Positions 52,287 to 60,896 of a stretch of DNA of 64,000 nucleotides are shown here, in pieces; position 1 is the stretch's first letter, and the number at the start of each line of letters is the position of its first letter. Below the pieces are notes generated by a model. That model had not been told where the DNA came from. It was given only the letters and a program-made list of their open reading frames with translations, and did no database searches. Source of the DNA: Acidobacteriota bacterium (GTDB lineage Bacteria; Acidobacteriota; JAAYUB01); the NCBI GenBank assembly GCA_018001935.1, contig JAGNHB010000002.1, positions 124,001 through 188,000 of the forward strand. The letters are read 5' to 3'. Both the position numbers and the translations under genes were made by a program.

Positions 52287-52712
52287 ATGACGGGCGATCG
52301 GGAGCTGACGGACTCCTGCCGCCTTCACACGGCCGTGCCCCGGCCGGGCGAAGCGCCGGAGGGCCTCGAGCGGGCGTTGGTGGACGGGATCCTGGGCACC
52401 CTGGCCAGGCCCGAGGCCGTCATCGAGGACATCGTTTACGGAGAACGCTTTGTAGCCCTTACCGCTGGCGGCAATCCCGTGCGCCGCCCGGCAGGCGGCA
52501 CGTACCGTACGCGCCTTCTGCCGGAAGGCGCCAAACCGGCGGCTACCCGTGCGCCGCCCGGCAGGCGGCACGTACCGTACGCGCCTTCTGCCGGAAGGCG
52601 CCAAACCGGCGGCTACCCGGGCGCCGCCCGGCAGGCGGCGCGTACCGTACGCGCCTTCTGCCGGAAGGCGTCCAACCGAACCCGCCGGCTCGCACCCGTG
52701 AAAGGGAAATAG
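52287..52712 (+). CDS. Small hypothetical protein whose 3' part is REP sequence
   Basis: AAAGGGAGAG precedes an ATG. The first ~64 residues (MTGDRELTDSCRLHTAVPRP, then EGLERALVDGILGTLARPEA) look genuine but unrecognised. From about codon 65 the frame runs straight through the REP array (52480-52672), giving an Arg/Pro/Gly-rich artificial tail. The original 3' end was probably replaced by the array, or the array happens to be open in this frame. Confidence 0.45.
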   Translation: MTGDRELTDSCRLHTAVPRPGEAPEGLERALVDGILGTLARPEAVIEDIVYGERFVALTAGGNPVRRPAGGTYRTRLLPEGAKPAATRAPPGRRHVPYAPSAGRRQTGGYPGAARQAARTVRAFCRKASNRTRRLAPVKGK

Positions 52713-52738
52713 TGCGCCGCCCGGCAGGCGGCGCGTAC
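52480..52738. repeat. REP/BIME array 3 (four B and three A hairpins)
   Basis: B at 52481-52501, 52551-52571, 52621-52641 and 52714-52734; A at about 52511-52532, 52581-52602 and 52651-52672. The A elements here carry GTAC rather than GTAG at the 5' foot. The array ends 17 bp downstream of the stop codon of the minus-strand giant gene. Confidence 0.9.
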
Positions 52739-52754
52739 TTCCGCATTGTTCATC

Positions 52755-55700
52755 CTACTGGATCCGGCGGTCTGCGAGGAGCCGGGTTCGGGCTTCCTCC
52801 CGGATCGCCTCCAGCGTGAGCCGGAGCTGGCCGACATACTCCTCGACCCCCGCCCCGGCAGCCCAGGGCCACCCTGCGTCCACCTCGTCCAGCGCCGCGT
52901 TCACGTAGTCCAGGTCTTTCGCCGCGTGGCTGGAGGGGACCCAGACCAGGAGATTCGCCCCGTAGTCCTCGAAGGGGAAGTTCAGGTTCGAGAACGGGAG
53001 GGAGGTGTTGGCGAATTCGGCCCGGATGAAGTGCACCCCGGGCTCCAGGGGGCGCCAGTCGAGGTTGGTGTGCCCCACGTGGCCAAGGTCGTGCCCTTTC
53101 CAGGAGACGCCCTGCACCAGCTTGTACGCCAGGGGTTTCTGGGCTTTGTCCGAGAAGAGCACCCAGTCCCTGAACACCACGTGCAGGGTCCGGCGGTCCA
53201 GCACGTCGGCGTGGATCACGGCACCCAGCTTGCTCCACTCCCCTTGCGGGGCCGTTCCCCACCCGGTGTGGAGCGTGCCGTCCGTCTGGCGCAGGCCCAG
53301 CCGCATCTTAGGGAAGAACGCGTCCGACGTGAGACGGACAGGGCCGCCGGCCTTGGCGGCGCCGTAGATCTGCAGCCCGCCGTTCCAGGGCCAGTACCCT
53401 TCCTTGTTGTCGCAGACGGACCCGCGCGGGTGGTTGGCGTTAACTTCGTTCCCGGCGTCCACCGTCACCCAGATCCGGTACAGGTTGCTCATGCTGGCGC
53501 TGGCGGGGCCCAGCCCCGTGGTGTTCCAGGGGACGGAGACTTCCTTGACCTCCTGGGGGTTCATGGACGGGACGCGCACCGTCCCGATGGTGACCCGGGG
53601 GCCGGATTCGAAGTCCGCCTCGTTGACCGGGACGTACTCGAACTTCACGTCGAAGGGGGTGGCGCACGCCTTGAAGCTGAAGTTGTACACCCGCGCCGTC
53701 ACCGTGAGGGCGGTCCCGTCCGTCACCGCGTGGGTCACGTCCATGGGCTCCCCCGTCGCCTCCGCAGGCTCCGCGGTCTGGAGGAACAACCCGCGCATGC
53801 GCTTGCCCATGTCGCTCTCGTCCACCTCGTACTCGTCCCAGTCGTCGGTGTACTCGTTCCAGATGGGTTGGAAGTGGTTGGGAAGGTTGAGGCCGGGGTC
53901 GGGCAAGCCGTTGTAATGCTGAACCCACCACGCCGAGGTGCCGGGGATGGTGACGGCGTGCCGGACCTTGTTGTTCCCCGACTTCGAGAAGTAGACGTAG
54001 GGCGTGAAAGAGTAGATCTGGCTCGAGTTCAGGCCGTGCATGGCCGGGACGGTGATGGACAGCCCGCCGGTGTTGGAGGACTCGTTCTCGTCGGTGGTGA
54101 TCTGGGACCAGCTCCCGTCGGCCTGGAGGGCGATCTCGCCGTCGATGCCCGCCTTGAGGCAGCCGAACATCTTCGTCGAGAAGGAGATCTTGAAGTCGAT
54201 GTCACCGCTGAGGTTTTCGGTCCACGACTGGGTCGTCTCGCCGCTTGCGCCGCCGGTCCAGGTGATTTTCAGGTTCTTTTCCGAGCCGTCCACGCCGTAG
54301 GTGATGCTGGTGTCGTTGAGGAACTGGGACAGCGGCTCGGTGGAACCCGGCACGGTGAATTCGCCCAGGTCGTTGGTGTAGGGGCTGGACGACTGCAACG
54401 GGTAGGTGAGTACGTTGCCGTTCTGGTGGACGGGCTGGTAGAAGTCCGGGCACCCCAGGCCGGCCATGAAGGTCGTGGCGGTGGAGGAAGGCGGGTAGTT
54501 CACGTCGTAGTAGCCCTGGGCTTCCTGGCCCGTGTTGGGGTTGAGGGCCGTGTAGCCGTAGACGGGGTAACGCCAGATGGTGTAGGTCCGGGTCTTGTAC
54601 TGCATGATGTCGTCCCGGTCCGTGGCCTGGTCGAGGCTGTAGGTGTAGTTGTGGTAGGTGGTGTCGGCCGAATCGATGGACCGCTGGAAGGCGAAACCCA
54701 GCGACGCTTCCAAGGAGGCGTCGATGGTCTCCTTCGCCAGGACTTCGTGGATCTTCACCTCCATGTCGGCGCCGATCTTGGCGTTCAGGCCCGCCCCGCC
54801 CTCGGACACGCTCTGCTCGGTGTGAGAGGAGTAGTTTTCCCCTTCCTTGCTGTACATGCAGGAGAACTCGGGGAACATGCTGACGAAAACGCACTCCCAC
54901 TCCCCTTCCCGGTCCTGGGGGTTCACCGGGAGGTAATCGACGTGCTTGGGGGGGTCCTCGATGGTGTAGTCCACGGTCACCACGTCCTGCATGATGATCT
55001 GGGTAGGCGGGCCGAGGAGGATGGAGCGCCCCCCGTCGTCCATCCTCGCCACGCCCAGGGACGGGAAGGAACTGGACAAGGCGCCCAGCTCGGTCCATTT
55101 CATGTAGGGCGTTCCGACGATCAGGGTGGTCGGGTTGACCTTGCAGGCGACGAAATTGATCTGCCGGCCGTTGGGGGCGTTGGACGCCTGGGTGATGAAC
55201 ACGCCGAGGTCCTGGAAGGGCACGGTGTTGTTGGTCCCCTCGAAGTTGCCGGGCAGGGGCTGGATGTCGTCGGGGACCCCCTGGAAGTAGTGGGTTGAGT
55301 CCGTGGAGGTAAAGGTGATGTGACCGCTGCCGATCTCCCAGTTGCCGGCGAAATTCAGAACGTCGATCCGGACGTCGATGGCCGAGTTGCCCTTGGCGTG
55401 CGGCTGGGTGGAGGCAAGCACCAGCTGCCGCTTGGTGTAAAGGTCGGCGGTCCCGGGGTCCTTGAACCAGGCCGTGGCCAGTTGGACCCGGTACTTGTCG
55501 GGTGTCAGGATACTGTCCCAACCGTCCACCGCGTTGAATGGGACCTGGATGACCAACCCCGGGGTCGGTGTCAAGCTGGCGTCGAAGGTGAACACCTGCA
55601 GGTAGTAGGGGGGATTGTTGTGCGGCAGGGAGGTGCTCATGATGACGTCCTCGATGCCGTCCCCGTTGAAATCGCCTGCGGCCAGGCTGACGGGCTGCGT

Positions 55701-56537
55701 ATACATGCCGCCGTGGTTGCTGCGCCCCACCGCGCCGGCCGTCAGGACGCCGTCCAGGAAACGGTAGGCCTGGAGATGAGAGAAGATCACCGCGTACTGG
55801 GGGAAGTAAGCCGGGGTGCCCACCAGGATCTCCCGCCTCCCGTCCCCGTCCACGTCGCCCGTGGTCAGGTCGGAACAGACGCCGTCCAGGTACTTGGTGT
55901 TGGCGTCGGAGACCTCCTGGGTGGCCATGACCTCGAGCGCGTGGCTCAGGATGGTGAGCCGCAGCGACTGCACCCCGTCCTGGATGTAGTTGTAGAGGAC
56001 CAGGATTTCGTCGTGGTAGGAGTCGTCGGCCTCCACCACCCCGTCCACGTCGGAGGCCACCAGGACCAGGTCGCCGTACTTTCGGGGGGCGTTCAGACCG
56101 TTGCCCGCGTCGAGACGGATCGTCTTCGACCCGCCCTCGAGGCGAATCTCCACCACGTTGCCGGTCGAGGCCGTCGTGTAGAACGCCGTGGCGTACCAGT
56201 CCCGCGTCAGGTCGAGGGTCCTGCCGGCGGCGATGGCCACGGGGGCCTTGAAGGCGCTGCCGCCGAGGGGGGAGACCCCGAAATGCTCCGAGTGGTGCCA
56301 CCAACCGTCCGACTCGCAGTGGAGCCAGCTCGCGGTGATCGTCGAACCGGCGGGGTCGGGGTTGGCCCACAGGGCGCTGTCGTAGCCCCAGACCACCGTG
56401 CTGGTGGACAGGGTGAGGGGAGGGGTTTCGCCCGGGGCGGTGCCATCCTCGGCGCTCACAAAGGGAATTGCCCCGAGAAGGGCCACCAGGAAGAGAACGA
56501 TCGGGTAACCCCGGAGGGATGGACGAATCTGGGTCAT
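52755..56537 (-). CDS. Giant secreted protein, paralogue 1 (FG-GAP-like, Ser/Thr-rich beta region, CARDB-like)
   Basis: A 1260-residue protein with a signal peptide (MTQIRPSLRGYPIVLFLVAL) cleaved near FVSA. Residues ~150-310 contain three FG-GAP/VCBS-like motifs (TTGDVDGDGRREILVG, AAGDFNGDGIEDVIMS). A mid region (about 560-860) alternates Ser/Thr and hydrophobic residues, followed by a CARDB-like domain (VTARVYNFSFKACATPFDVK) and a helical C-terminus. Start ATG 56537 follows AGGAGG. It lies in tandem with paralogues at 56780 and 60897. Function unknown; a surface adhesin or pore-forming toxin are guesses. Confidence 0.88.
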   Translation of the reverse strand: MTQIRPSLRGYPIVLFLVALLGAIPFVSAEDGTAPGETPPLTLSTSTVVWGYDSALWANPDPAGSTITASWLHCESDGWWHHSEHFGVSPLGGSAFKAPVAIAAGRTLDLTRDWYATAFYTTASTGNVVEIRLEGGSKTIRLDAGNGLNAPRKYGDLVLVASDVDGVVEADDSYHDEILVLYNYIQDGVQSLRLTILSHALEVMATQEVSDANTKYLDGVCSDLTTGDVDGDGRREILVGTPAYFPQYAVIFSHLQAYRFLDGVLTAGAVGRSNHGGMYTQPVSLAAGDFNGDGIEDVIMSTSLPHNNPPYYLQVFTFDASLTPTPGLVIQVPFNAVDGWDSILTPDKYRVQLATAWFKDPGTADLYTKRQLVLASTQPHAKGNSAIDVRIDVLNFAGNWEIGSGHITFTSTDSTHYFQGVPDDIQPLPGNFEGTNNTVPFQDLGVFITQASNAPNGRQINFVACKVNPTTLIVGTPYMKWTELGALSSSFPSLGVARMDDGGRSILLGPPTQIIMQDVVTVDYTIEDPPKHVDYLPVNPQDREGEWECVFVSMFPEFSCMYSKEGENYSSHTEQSVSEGGAGLNAKIGADMEVKIHEVLAKETIDASLEASLGFAFQRSIDSADTTYHNYTYSLDQATDRDDIMQYKTRTYTIWRYPVYGYTALNPNTGQEAQGYYDVNYPPSSTATTFMAGLGCPDFYQPVHQNGNVLTYPLQSSSPYTNDLGEFTVPGSTEPLSQFLNDTSITYGVDGSEKNLKITWTGGASGETTQSWTENLSGDIDFKISFSTKMFGCLKAGIDGEIALQADGSWSQITTDENESSNTGGLSITVPAMHGLNSSQIYSFTPYVYFSKSGNNKVRHAVTIPGTSAWWVQHYNGLPDPGLNLPNHFQPIWNEYTDDWDEYEVDESDMGKRMRGLFLQTAEPAEATGEPMDVTHAVTDGTALTVTARVYNFSFKACATPFDVKFEYVPVNEADFESGPRVTIGTVRVPSMNPQEVKEVSVPWNTTGLGPASASMSNLYRIWVTVDAGNEVNANHPRGSVCDNKEGYWPWNGGLQIYGAAKAGGPVRLTSDAFFPKMRLGLRQTDGTLHTGWGTAPQGEWSKLGAVIHADVLDRRTLHVVFRDWVLFSDKAQKPLAYKLVQGVSWKGHDLGHVGHTNLDWRPLEPGVHFIRAEFANTSLPFSNLNFPFEDYGANLLVWVPSSHAAKDLDYVNAALDEVDAGWPWAAGAGVEEYVGQLRLTLEAIREEARTRLLADRRIQ

Positions 56538-56579
56538 GGTTCCTCCTGTGCATGATGACAACAAACTCACACCCCCCCC

Positions 56580-56778
56580 GTACGCGCCTTCTGCCGGAAG
56601 GCGCCACCCGTACGCGCCTTCTGCCGGAAGGCGCCAGCCGTACGCGCCTTCTGCCGGAAGGCGCCAGCCCGGCGGCAACTCGTGCGCCGCCCGGCAGGCG
56701 GCGCGTACTGTACGCGCCTTCTGCCGGAAGGCGCCAGCCCGGCGACAACTCGTGCGCCGCCCGGCAGGCGGCGCGTAC
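56580..56778. repeat. REP/BIME array 4 (four A and two B hairpins)
   Basis: A at 56583-56605, 56613-56635, 56643-56665 and 56713-56735; B at 56694-56714 and 56754-56774. The first three A elements are tandem at a 30-bp period without B between them, unlike the other arrays. The last B ends a few bases from the stop codon of paralogue 2. Confidence 0.9.
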
Positions 56779-56779
56779 T

Positions 56780-59700
56780 TCAGTCCGCGCGTCGGTCGGA
56801 CGGGAGGGTGGCGTGGACCCGGTCCCACGTCTCCGACTCGATCCGGCTCAGGGCCTCCCGGACCCGGTCGAACAACGCCTCTCCCCCGAGGGCCACGATC
56901 CGCGGCCGTTCCATCTCGAGCTTCTCCAGGCAGCGACCCGCGGCCTCCAGGTCTTTTTTCGCATCGTAAGACGTCACCCAGACCAGGAGGTTCCCCCCGT
57001 GGTCCTCGAACGGGAAGTTCGCGTTCGAGACGGCGAGGGAGGTGTTGGCCAGCTCGGCCCGGATGAAGTGCACCCCGGGCTCCAGGGGCCGCCAGTCGAA
57101 GTTGGCGTACGCCAGGTGGGGGAAGTTGTGCCCGTTGTAGGAAACGCCGTGCACCAGCTTGTACGCCAAGGGTTTCTGGGGTTTGTCGGAGAAGAGCACC
57201 CAGTCCTTGAACACCACGTGCAGGGTCCGGCGGTCCAGAACGTCGGAGAGGACCAGGGCGCTCAGCTTGCTCCACTCGCCCATGGTGACCGAGCCCCACC
57301 CGGTGTGAAGCGTGCCGTCCGTCTGGCGCAGGCCCAGCCGCATCCTCGGGAAGAACGCCTGCGACGTGAGCTGGACGGGGCCTTCGCCCTTGGAGGCGCC
57401 GTAGATCTGCAGCCCGCCGCTCCAGGGCCAGTACCCTTCCTTGTTGTCGCAGACGGACCCGCGCGGGTGGATGGCGTTCACCACGTTCCCCGCGTCCACC
57501 GTCACCCAGATGCGGTACATGTTGCTCATGCTGGCGCTGGCGGGGCCCAGCCCCGTGGTGTTCCAGAGGACGGAGACTTCCTTGACCTCCTGGGGGTTCA
57601 TGGACGGGACGCGCACCGTCCCGATGGTGACCCGGGGGCCGGTCTCGAAGTCGTTGTCACTGACCGGGACGTACTCGAACTTCACATCGAAGGGGGTGGC
57701 GCACGCCTTGAAGCTGAAGTTGTACACCCGCGCCGTCACCGTGAGGGCGGTCCCGTCCGTCACCGAGTGGGTCACGTCCATGGGCTCCCCCGTCGCCTCC
57801 GCGGGCTCCGCGGTCTGGAGGAACAACCCGCGCATGCGCTTGCCCATGTCGCTCTCGTCCACCTCGTACTCGTCCCAGTCGTCGGTGTACTCGTTCCAGA
57901 TGGGTTGGAAGTGGTTGGGAAGGTTGAGGCCGGGGTCGGGCAAGCCGTTGTAATGCTGAACCCACCACGCCGAGGTGCCGGGGATGGTGACGGCGTGCCG
58001 GACCTTGTTGTTCCCCGACTTCGAGAAGTAGACGTAGGGCGTGAAAGAGTAGATCTGGCTCGAGTTCAGGCCGTGCATGGCCGGGACGGTGATGGACAGC
58101 CCGCCGGTGTTGGAGGACTCGTTCTCGTCGGTGGTGATCTGGGACCAGCTCCCGTCGGCCTGGAGGGCGATCTCGCCGTCGATGCCCGCCTTGAGGCAGC
58201 CGAACATCTTCGTCGAGAAGGAGATCTTGAAGTCGACGTCGCCGCTGAGCTTCTCGGTCCACGACTGGGTGGTCTCGCCGCTGACGCCGCCGGTCCAGGT
58301 GATTTTCAGGTTCTTTTCCGAGCCGTCCACGCCGTAGGTCAGGTTGGTGTCGTTGAGGAACTGCGACAGCGGCTCGGTGGCGCCCGGCACGGTGAATTCG
58401 CCCAGGTCGTTGGTGTAGGGGCTGGACGACTGGAGCGGGTAGGTGAGCACGTTGCCGTTCTGGTGAACGGGTTGGTAGAAATCGGAGCAGCCCAGACCGG
58501 CCATGAAGGTGGTCATGGTGCTGGACGGGGGGAAATTCACGTCGTAGTAACCCTGGGCCTGCTGGTTCGTGTTGGGGTTGAGGGCCGTGTAACCGTAGAG
58601 GGGAAAGCGCCAGATGGTGTAGGTCCGGGTCTTGTACTGCATGATGTCGTCCCGGTCCGTGGCCTGGTCGAGGCTGTAGGTGTAGTTGTGGTACGTGGTG
58701 TCGGCCGTGTCGATGGACCTCTGGAAGGAGAAGTTCAGCTTCGCTTCCAGGGAGGCGTCGATGGTCTCCTTCGCCAGGAGCTCGTGGATCTTCACCTCCA
58801 TGTCGGCGCCGATCTTGGCGTTCAGGCCCGCCCCGCCCTCCGACACGCTCTGCTCGGTGTGGGAGGAGTAGTTCTCCCCTTCCTTGCTGTACATGCAGGA
58901 GAACTCGGGGAACATGCTGACGAAGACGCACTCCCACTCCCCATCCCGGTCCTGGGGGTCCACCGGGAGGTAATCGACGTGCTTGGGGGGGTCCTCGATG
59001 GTGTAGTCCACGGTCAGCACGTCCTGCATGATGATCTGGGTGGGCGGGCCGAGGAGGAGGGACCGCCCCCCGTCGTCCATCTTCGCCACGCCCAGGGACG
59101 GGAAGGAACCGGACAGGGTGCCCAGGTTGGTCCACTTGAAATAGGGCTGGGCGATGGACAGGTTGCCCTTGTCCACCTTGCAGGCGACGAAGTTGACCTG
59201 GCGACCGTTGGCGGACGAGGCCGTCTGGGTGATGAAGAGGCCGAGGTCCTGGAAGGGCACCGTGTTGAGAGTCCCGTAGAAGTTGCCCGGGAGGAGCTTG
59301 AGGTCGTCCGGGGCGATTTGGTAGTAACCGTTTACGGAATTAGCATAAATCGTCGTGTACTGGACGGAAGGGGAAGACCAGGCGAGCGGGAAGTTGACGA
59401 CCTCGAGCGCGGCGTTGACGACGTAGTAGTCCATCCAGTCCGGCTGGCCCGAGGCGATGACCAACTGGCGCCTGGTCACGAGGTCGGTGGTGCCGGGGTC
59501 CTTGAACCAGGCGGCGGCAAGGTCGAGGCGGAATTTGTCGGGGGTGAAATACATGTTGTAGGAGGAGGAACCGAAGTACGGGGTCAAAGAGGCCACCTTG
59601 GACGGCGCCAGGGTTGTGGAGACGGCGTAGCCCTCGATCAGGTAGGGAATGGTGTACCTGTCGCTCATGGAGCCCGTGAAAAGTTCGTCGACCCCGTCGC

Positions 59701-60568
59701 CGTTGAAGTCGCCCCCGGCCAGGCAGACGGGGTAGGCCGCATTCGAGTAGAAGCTGGACTGTGCAGCCGTACCGCAGGACAGCGCCCCTTCCTGGTAGCG
59801 GTAGACCAGGAAGCGGGTGTAGTAAAGCTTTGCGGAGGCACTGTACCACGGGTAACCAATGCCGATCTCCCTGGCGCCGTTGGCGTCGATGTCGGCCGTG
59901 GCCATGCCGGCGCTGGGGCCGTCCCGGAAGGCGGGGGGCGGGTCGGTGACGTCCGTCGTGGCCAGCACGGTGAGATCGTGTTTCAGCACGGTCAGGCGCA
60001 GGGTTTCCACCCCGTCCTGGATGTGGTCGTAGAGGACGAGGACCTCGTCGTGGAAGGAGTCGTCGGCCTCCACCAACCCGTCCACGTCGGCGGCCAGGAG
60101 AACGAGGTCGCCGTAGCGCCGGGGGGCGGAGACGCCGTTGCCGGCGTCCAGCTGGACCTTGCTCCCGTTCTCGTTGCGCACCTCCACCACGTTGCCGCCG
60201 GCCGCGGTGGTGTAGGCGGCGGTGGTGTACCAGTCCCGCGTCATGTCGAGGGTCCGTCCGGCGGCCACCGCCACCGGGGCGTGGAAGGCGCTGCCGCCGA
60301 GAGGGGAGACCCCGAAGCTCTCGTTGTGCTCGTACCAGCTGCTGGTCTCCCGATGGATCCAGTGCGCCCCGATCTTGGCGTTGACGGTGTCGGGGTTGGC
60401 CCACAGGGCGCTGACGTACTCCCACACCATGGTGCTGGTGGACGTGGGGAGCGGCGGGGTGTCCCCCGGGTCGCCCTCCTCGGGCCCCGCGAAGGCGGCC
60501 GCGCCGAGCAGGAACGTGAGGCACAGGGCCAGCAGGCTCCACCGGAAGAACGAACGAGACGCCATCAT
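56780..60568 (-). CDS. Giant secreted protein, paralogue 2
   Basis: A 1262-residue protein with a signal peptide (MMASRSFFRWSLLALCLTFL, Ala-rich cleavage region AAAFA). FG-GAP-like motifs lie at residues ~154-182, 222-238 (MATADIDANGAREIGIG) and 283-299 (LAGGDFNGDGVDELFTG). Domain order matches paralogue 1, and the C-terminal half is nearly identical to it at protein and DNA level (57441-58337 against 53404-54300). AGGAGG precedes the ATG at 60568. The last residues end 2-3 bp from a REP hairpin. Function unknown. Confidence 0.88.
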   Translation of the reverse strand: MMASRSFFRWSLLALCLTFLLGAAAFAGPEEGDPGDTPPLPTSTSTMVWEYVSALWANPDTVNAKIGAHWIHRETSSWYEHNESFGVSPLGGSAFHAPVAVAAGRTLDMTRDWYTTAAYTTAAGGNVVEVRNENGSKVQLDAGNGVSAPRRYGDLVLLAADVDGLVEADDSFHDEVLVLYDHIQDGVETLRLTVLKHDLTVLATTDVTDPPPAFRDGPSAGMATADIDANGAREIGIGYPWYSASAKLYYTRFLVYRYQEGALSCGTAAQSSFYSNAAYPVCLAGGDFNGDGVDELFTGSMSDRYTIPYLIEGYAVSTTLAPSKVASLTPYFGSSSYNMYFTPDKFRLDLAAAWFKDPGTTDLVTRRQLVIASGQPDWMDYYVVNAALEVVNFPLAWSSPSVQYTTIYANSVNGYYQIAPDDLKLLPGNFYGTLNTVPFQDLGLFITQTASSANGRQVNFVACKVDKGNLSIAQPYFKWTNLGTLSGSFPSLGVAKMDDGGRSLLLGPPTQIIMQDVLTVDYTIEDPPKHVDYLPVDPQDRDGEWECVFVSMFPEFSCMYSKEGENYSSHTEQSVSEGGAGLNAKIGADMEVKIHELLAKETIDASLEAKLNFSFQRSIDTADTTYHNYTYSLDQATDRDDIMQYKTRTYTIWRFPLYGYTALNPNTNQQAQGYYDVNFPPSSTMTTFMAGLGCSDFYQPVHQNGNVLTYPLQSSSPYTNDLGEFTVPGATEPLSQFLNDTNLTYGVDGSEKNLKITWTGGVSGETTQSWTEKLSGDVDFKISFSTKMFGCLKAGIDGEIALQADGSWSQITTDENESSNTGGLSITVPAMHGLNSSQIYSFTPYVYFSKSGNNKVRHAVTIPGTSAWWVQHYNGLPDPGLNLPNHFQPIWNEYTDDWDEYEVDESDMGKRMRGLFLQTAEPAEATGEPMDVTHSVTDGTALTVTARVYNFSFKACATPFDVKFEYVPVSDNDFETGPRVTIGTVRVPSMNPQEVKEVSVLWNTTGLGPASASMSNMYRIWVTVDAGNVVNAIHPRGSVCDNKEGYWPWSGGLQIYGASKGEGPVQLTSQAFFPRMRLGLRQTDGTLHTGWGSVTMGEWSKLSALVLSDVLDRRTLHVVFKDWVLFSDKPQKPLAYKLVHGVSYNGHNFPHLAYANFDWRPLEPGVHFIRAELANTSLAVSNANFPFEDHGGNLLVWVTSYDAKKDLEAAGRCLEKLEMERPRIVALGGEALFDRVREALSRIESETWDRVHATLPSDRRAD

Positions 60569-60671
60569 GTGTCCTCCTTTCCCAGCCGAAAATTGCGCAT
60601 ATCAGGGCCGGTCCGCCCACGGGCAGGCCCCGACGACACTCTTGCACACTCCCCTCCGATGAACTTGGCAC

Positions 60672-60700
60672 ACTGTATCATATTCGGGTGAGCGGCAAAA
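60672..60700 (-). promoter_or_regulatory. Weak candidate promoter for paralogue 2
   Basis: TTTTGC (60700-60695), 17 bp and TACAGT (60677-60672), next to the most AT-rich stretch nearby (60706-60720), which could act as an UP element. Confidence 0.3.
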
Positions 60701-60812
60701 GTCGGTTAATAAATTTTGCAATTCAGTCCGCCCTCTGTGCGGTCGTCCCAACCCGGACAAACCGGAAAGGAACCACGAACACACGCGCCACACGAACGGC
60801 CTTTTGCGTGGA

Positions 60813-60895
60813 GGCGCCGGAAGGCGCCTGGCGAAACCCCACGGTTGCCCGCGGGAATGGGTAAAAAGTCGCGCCGCCCGGCAGGCGGCGCGTAC
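60813..60895. repeat. Degenerate A element plus one B hairpin (REP site 5)
   Basis: A shortened A palindrome (GGCGCC-GGAA-GGCGCC, 60813-60828, loop and inner stem deleted) and one intact B hairpin (60871-60891). The B ends 5 bp before the stop codon of paralogue 3. Confidence 0.8.
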
Positions 60896-60896
60896 T

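Noticed and set aside
52755-57299. A 1514-codon reading of giant paralogue 1
   Set aside because: The extra N-terminal part is translation of the REP array and of the antisense of paralogue 2; the signal peptide with its ribosome site marks the true start at 56537.
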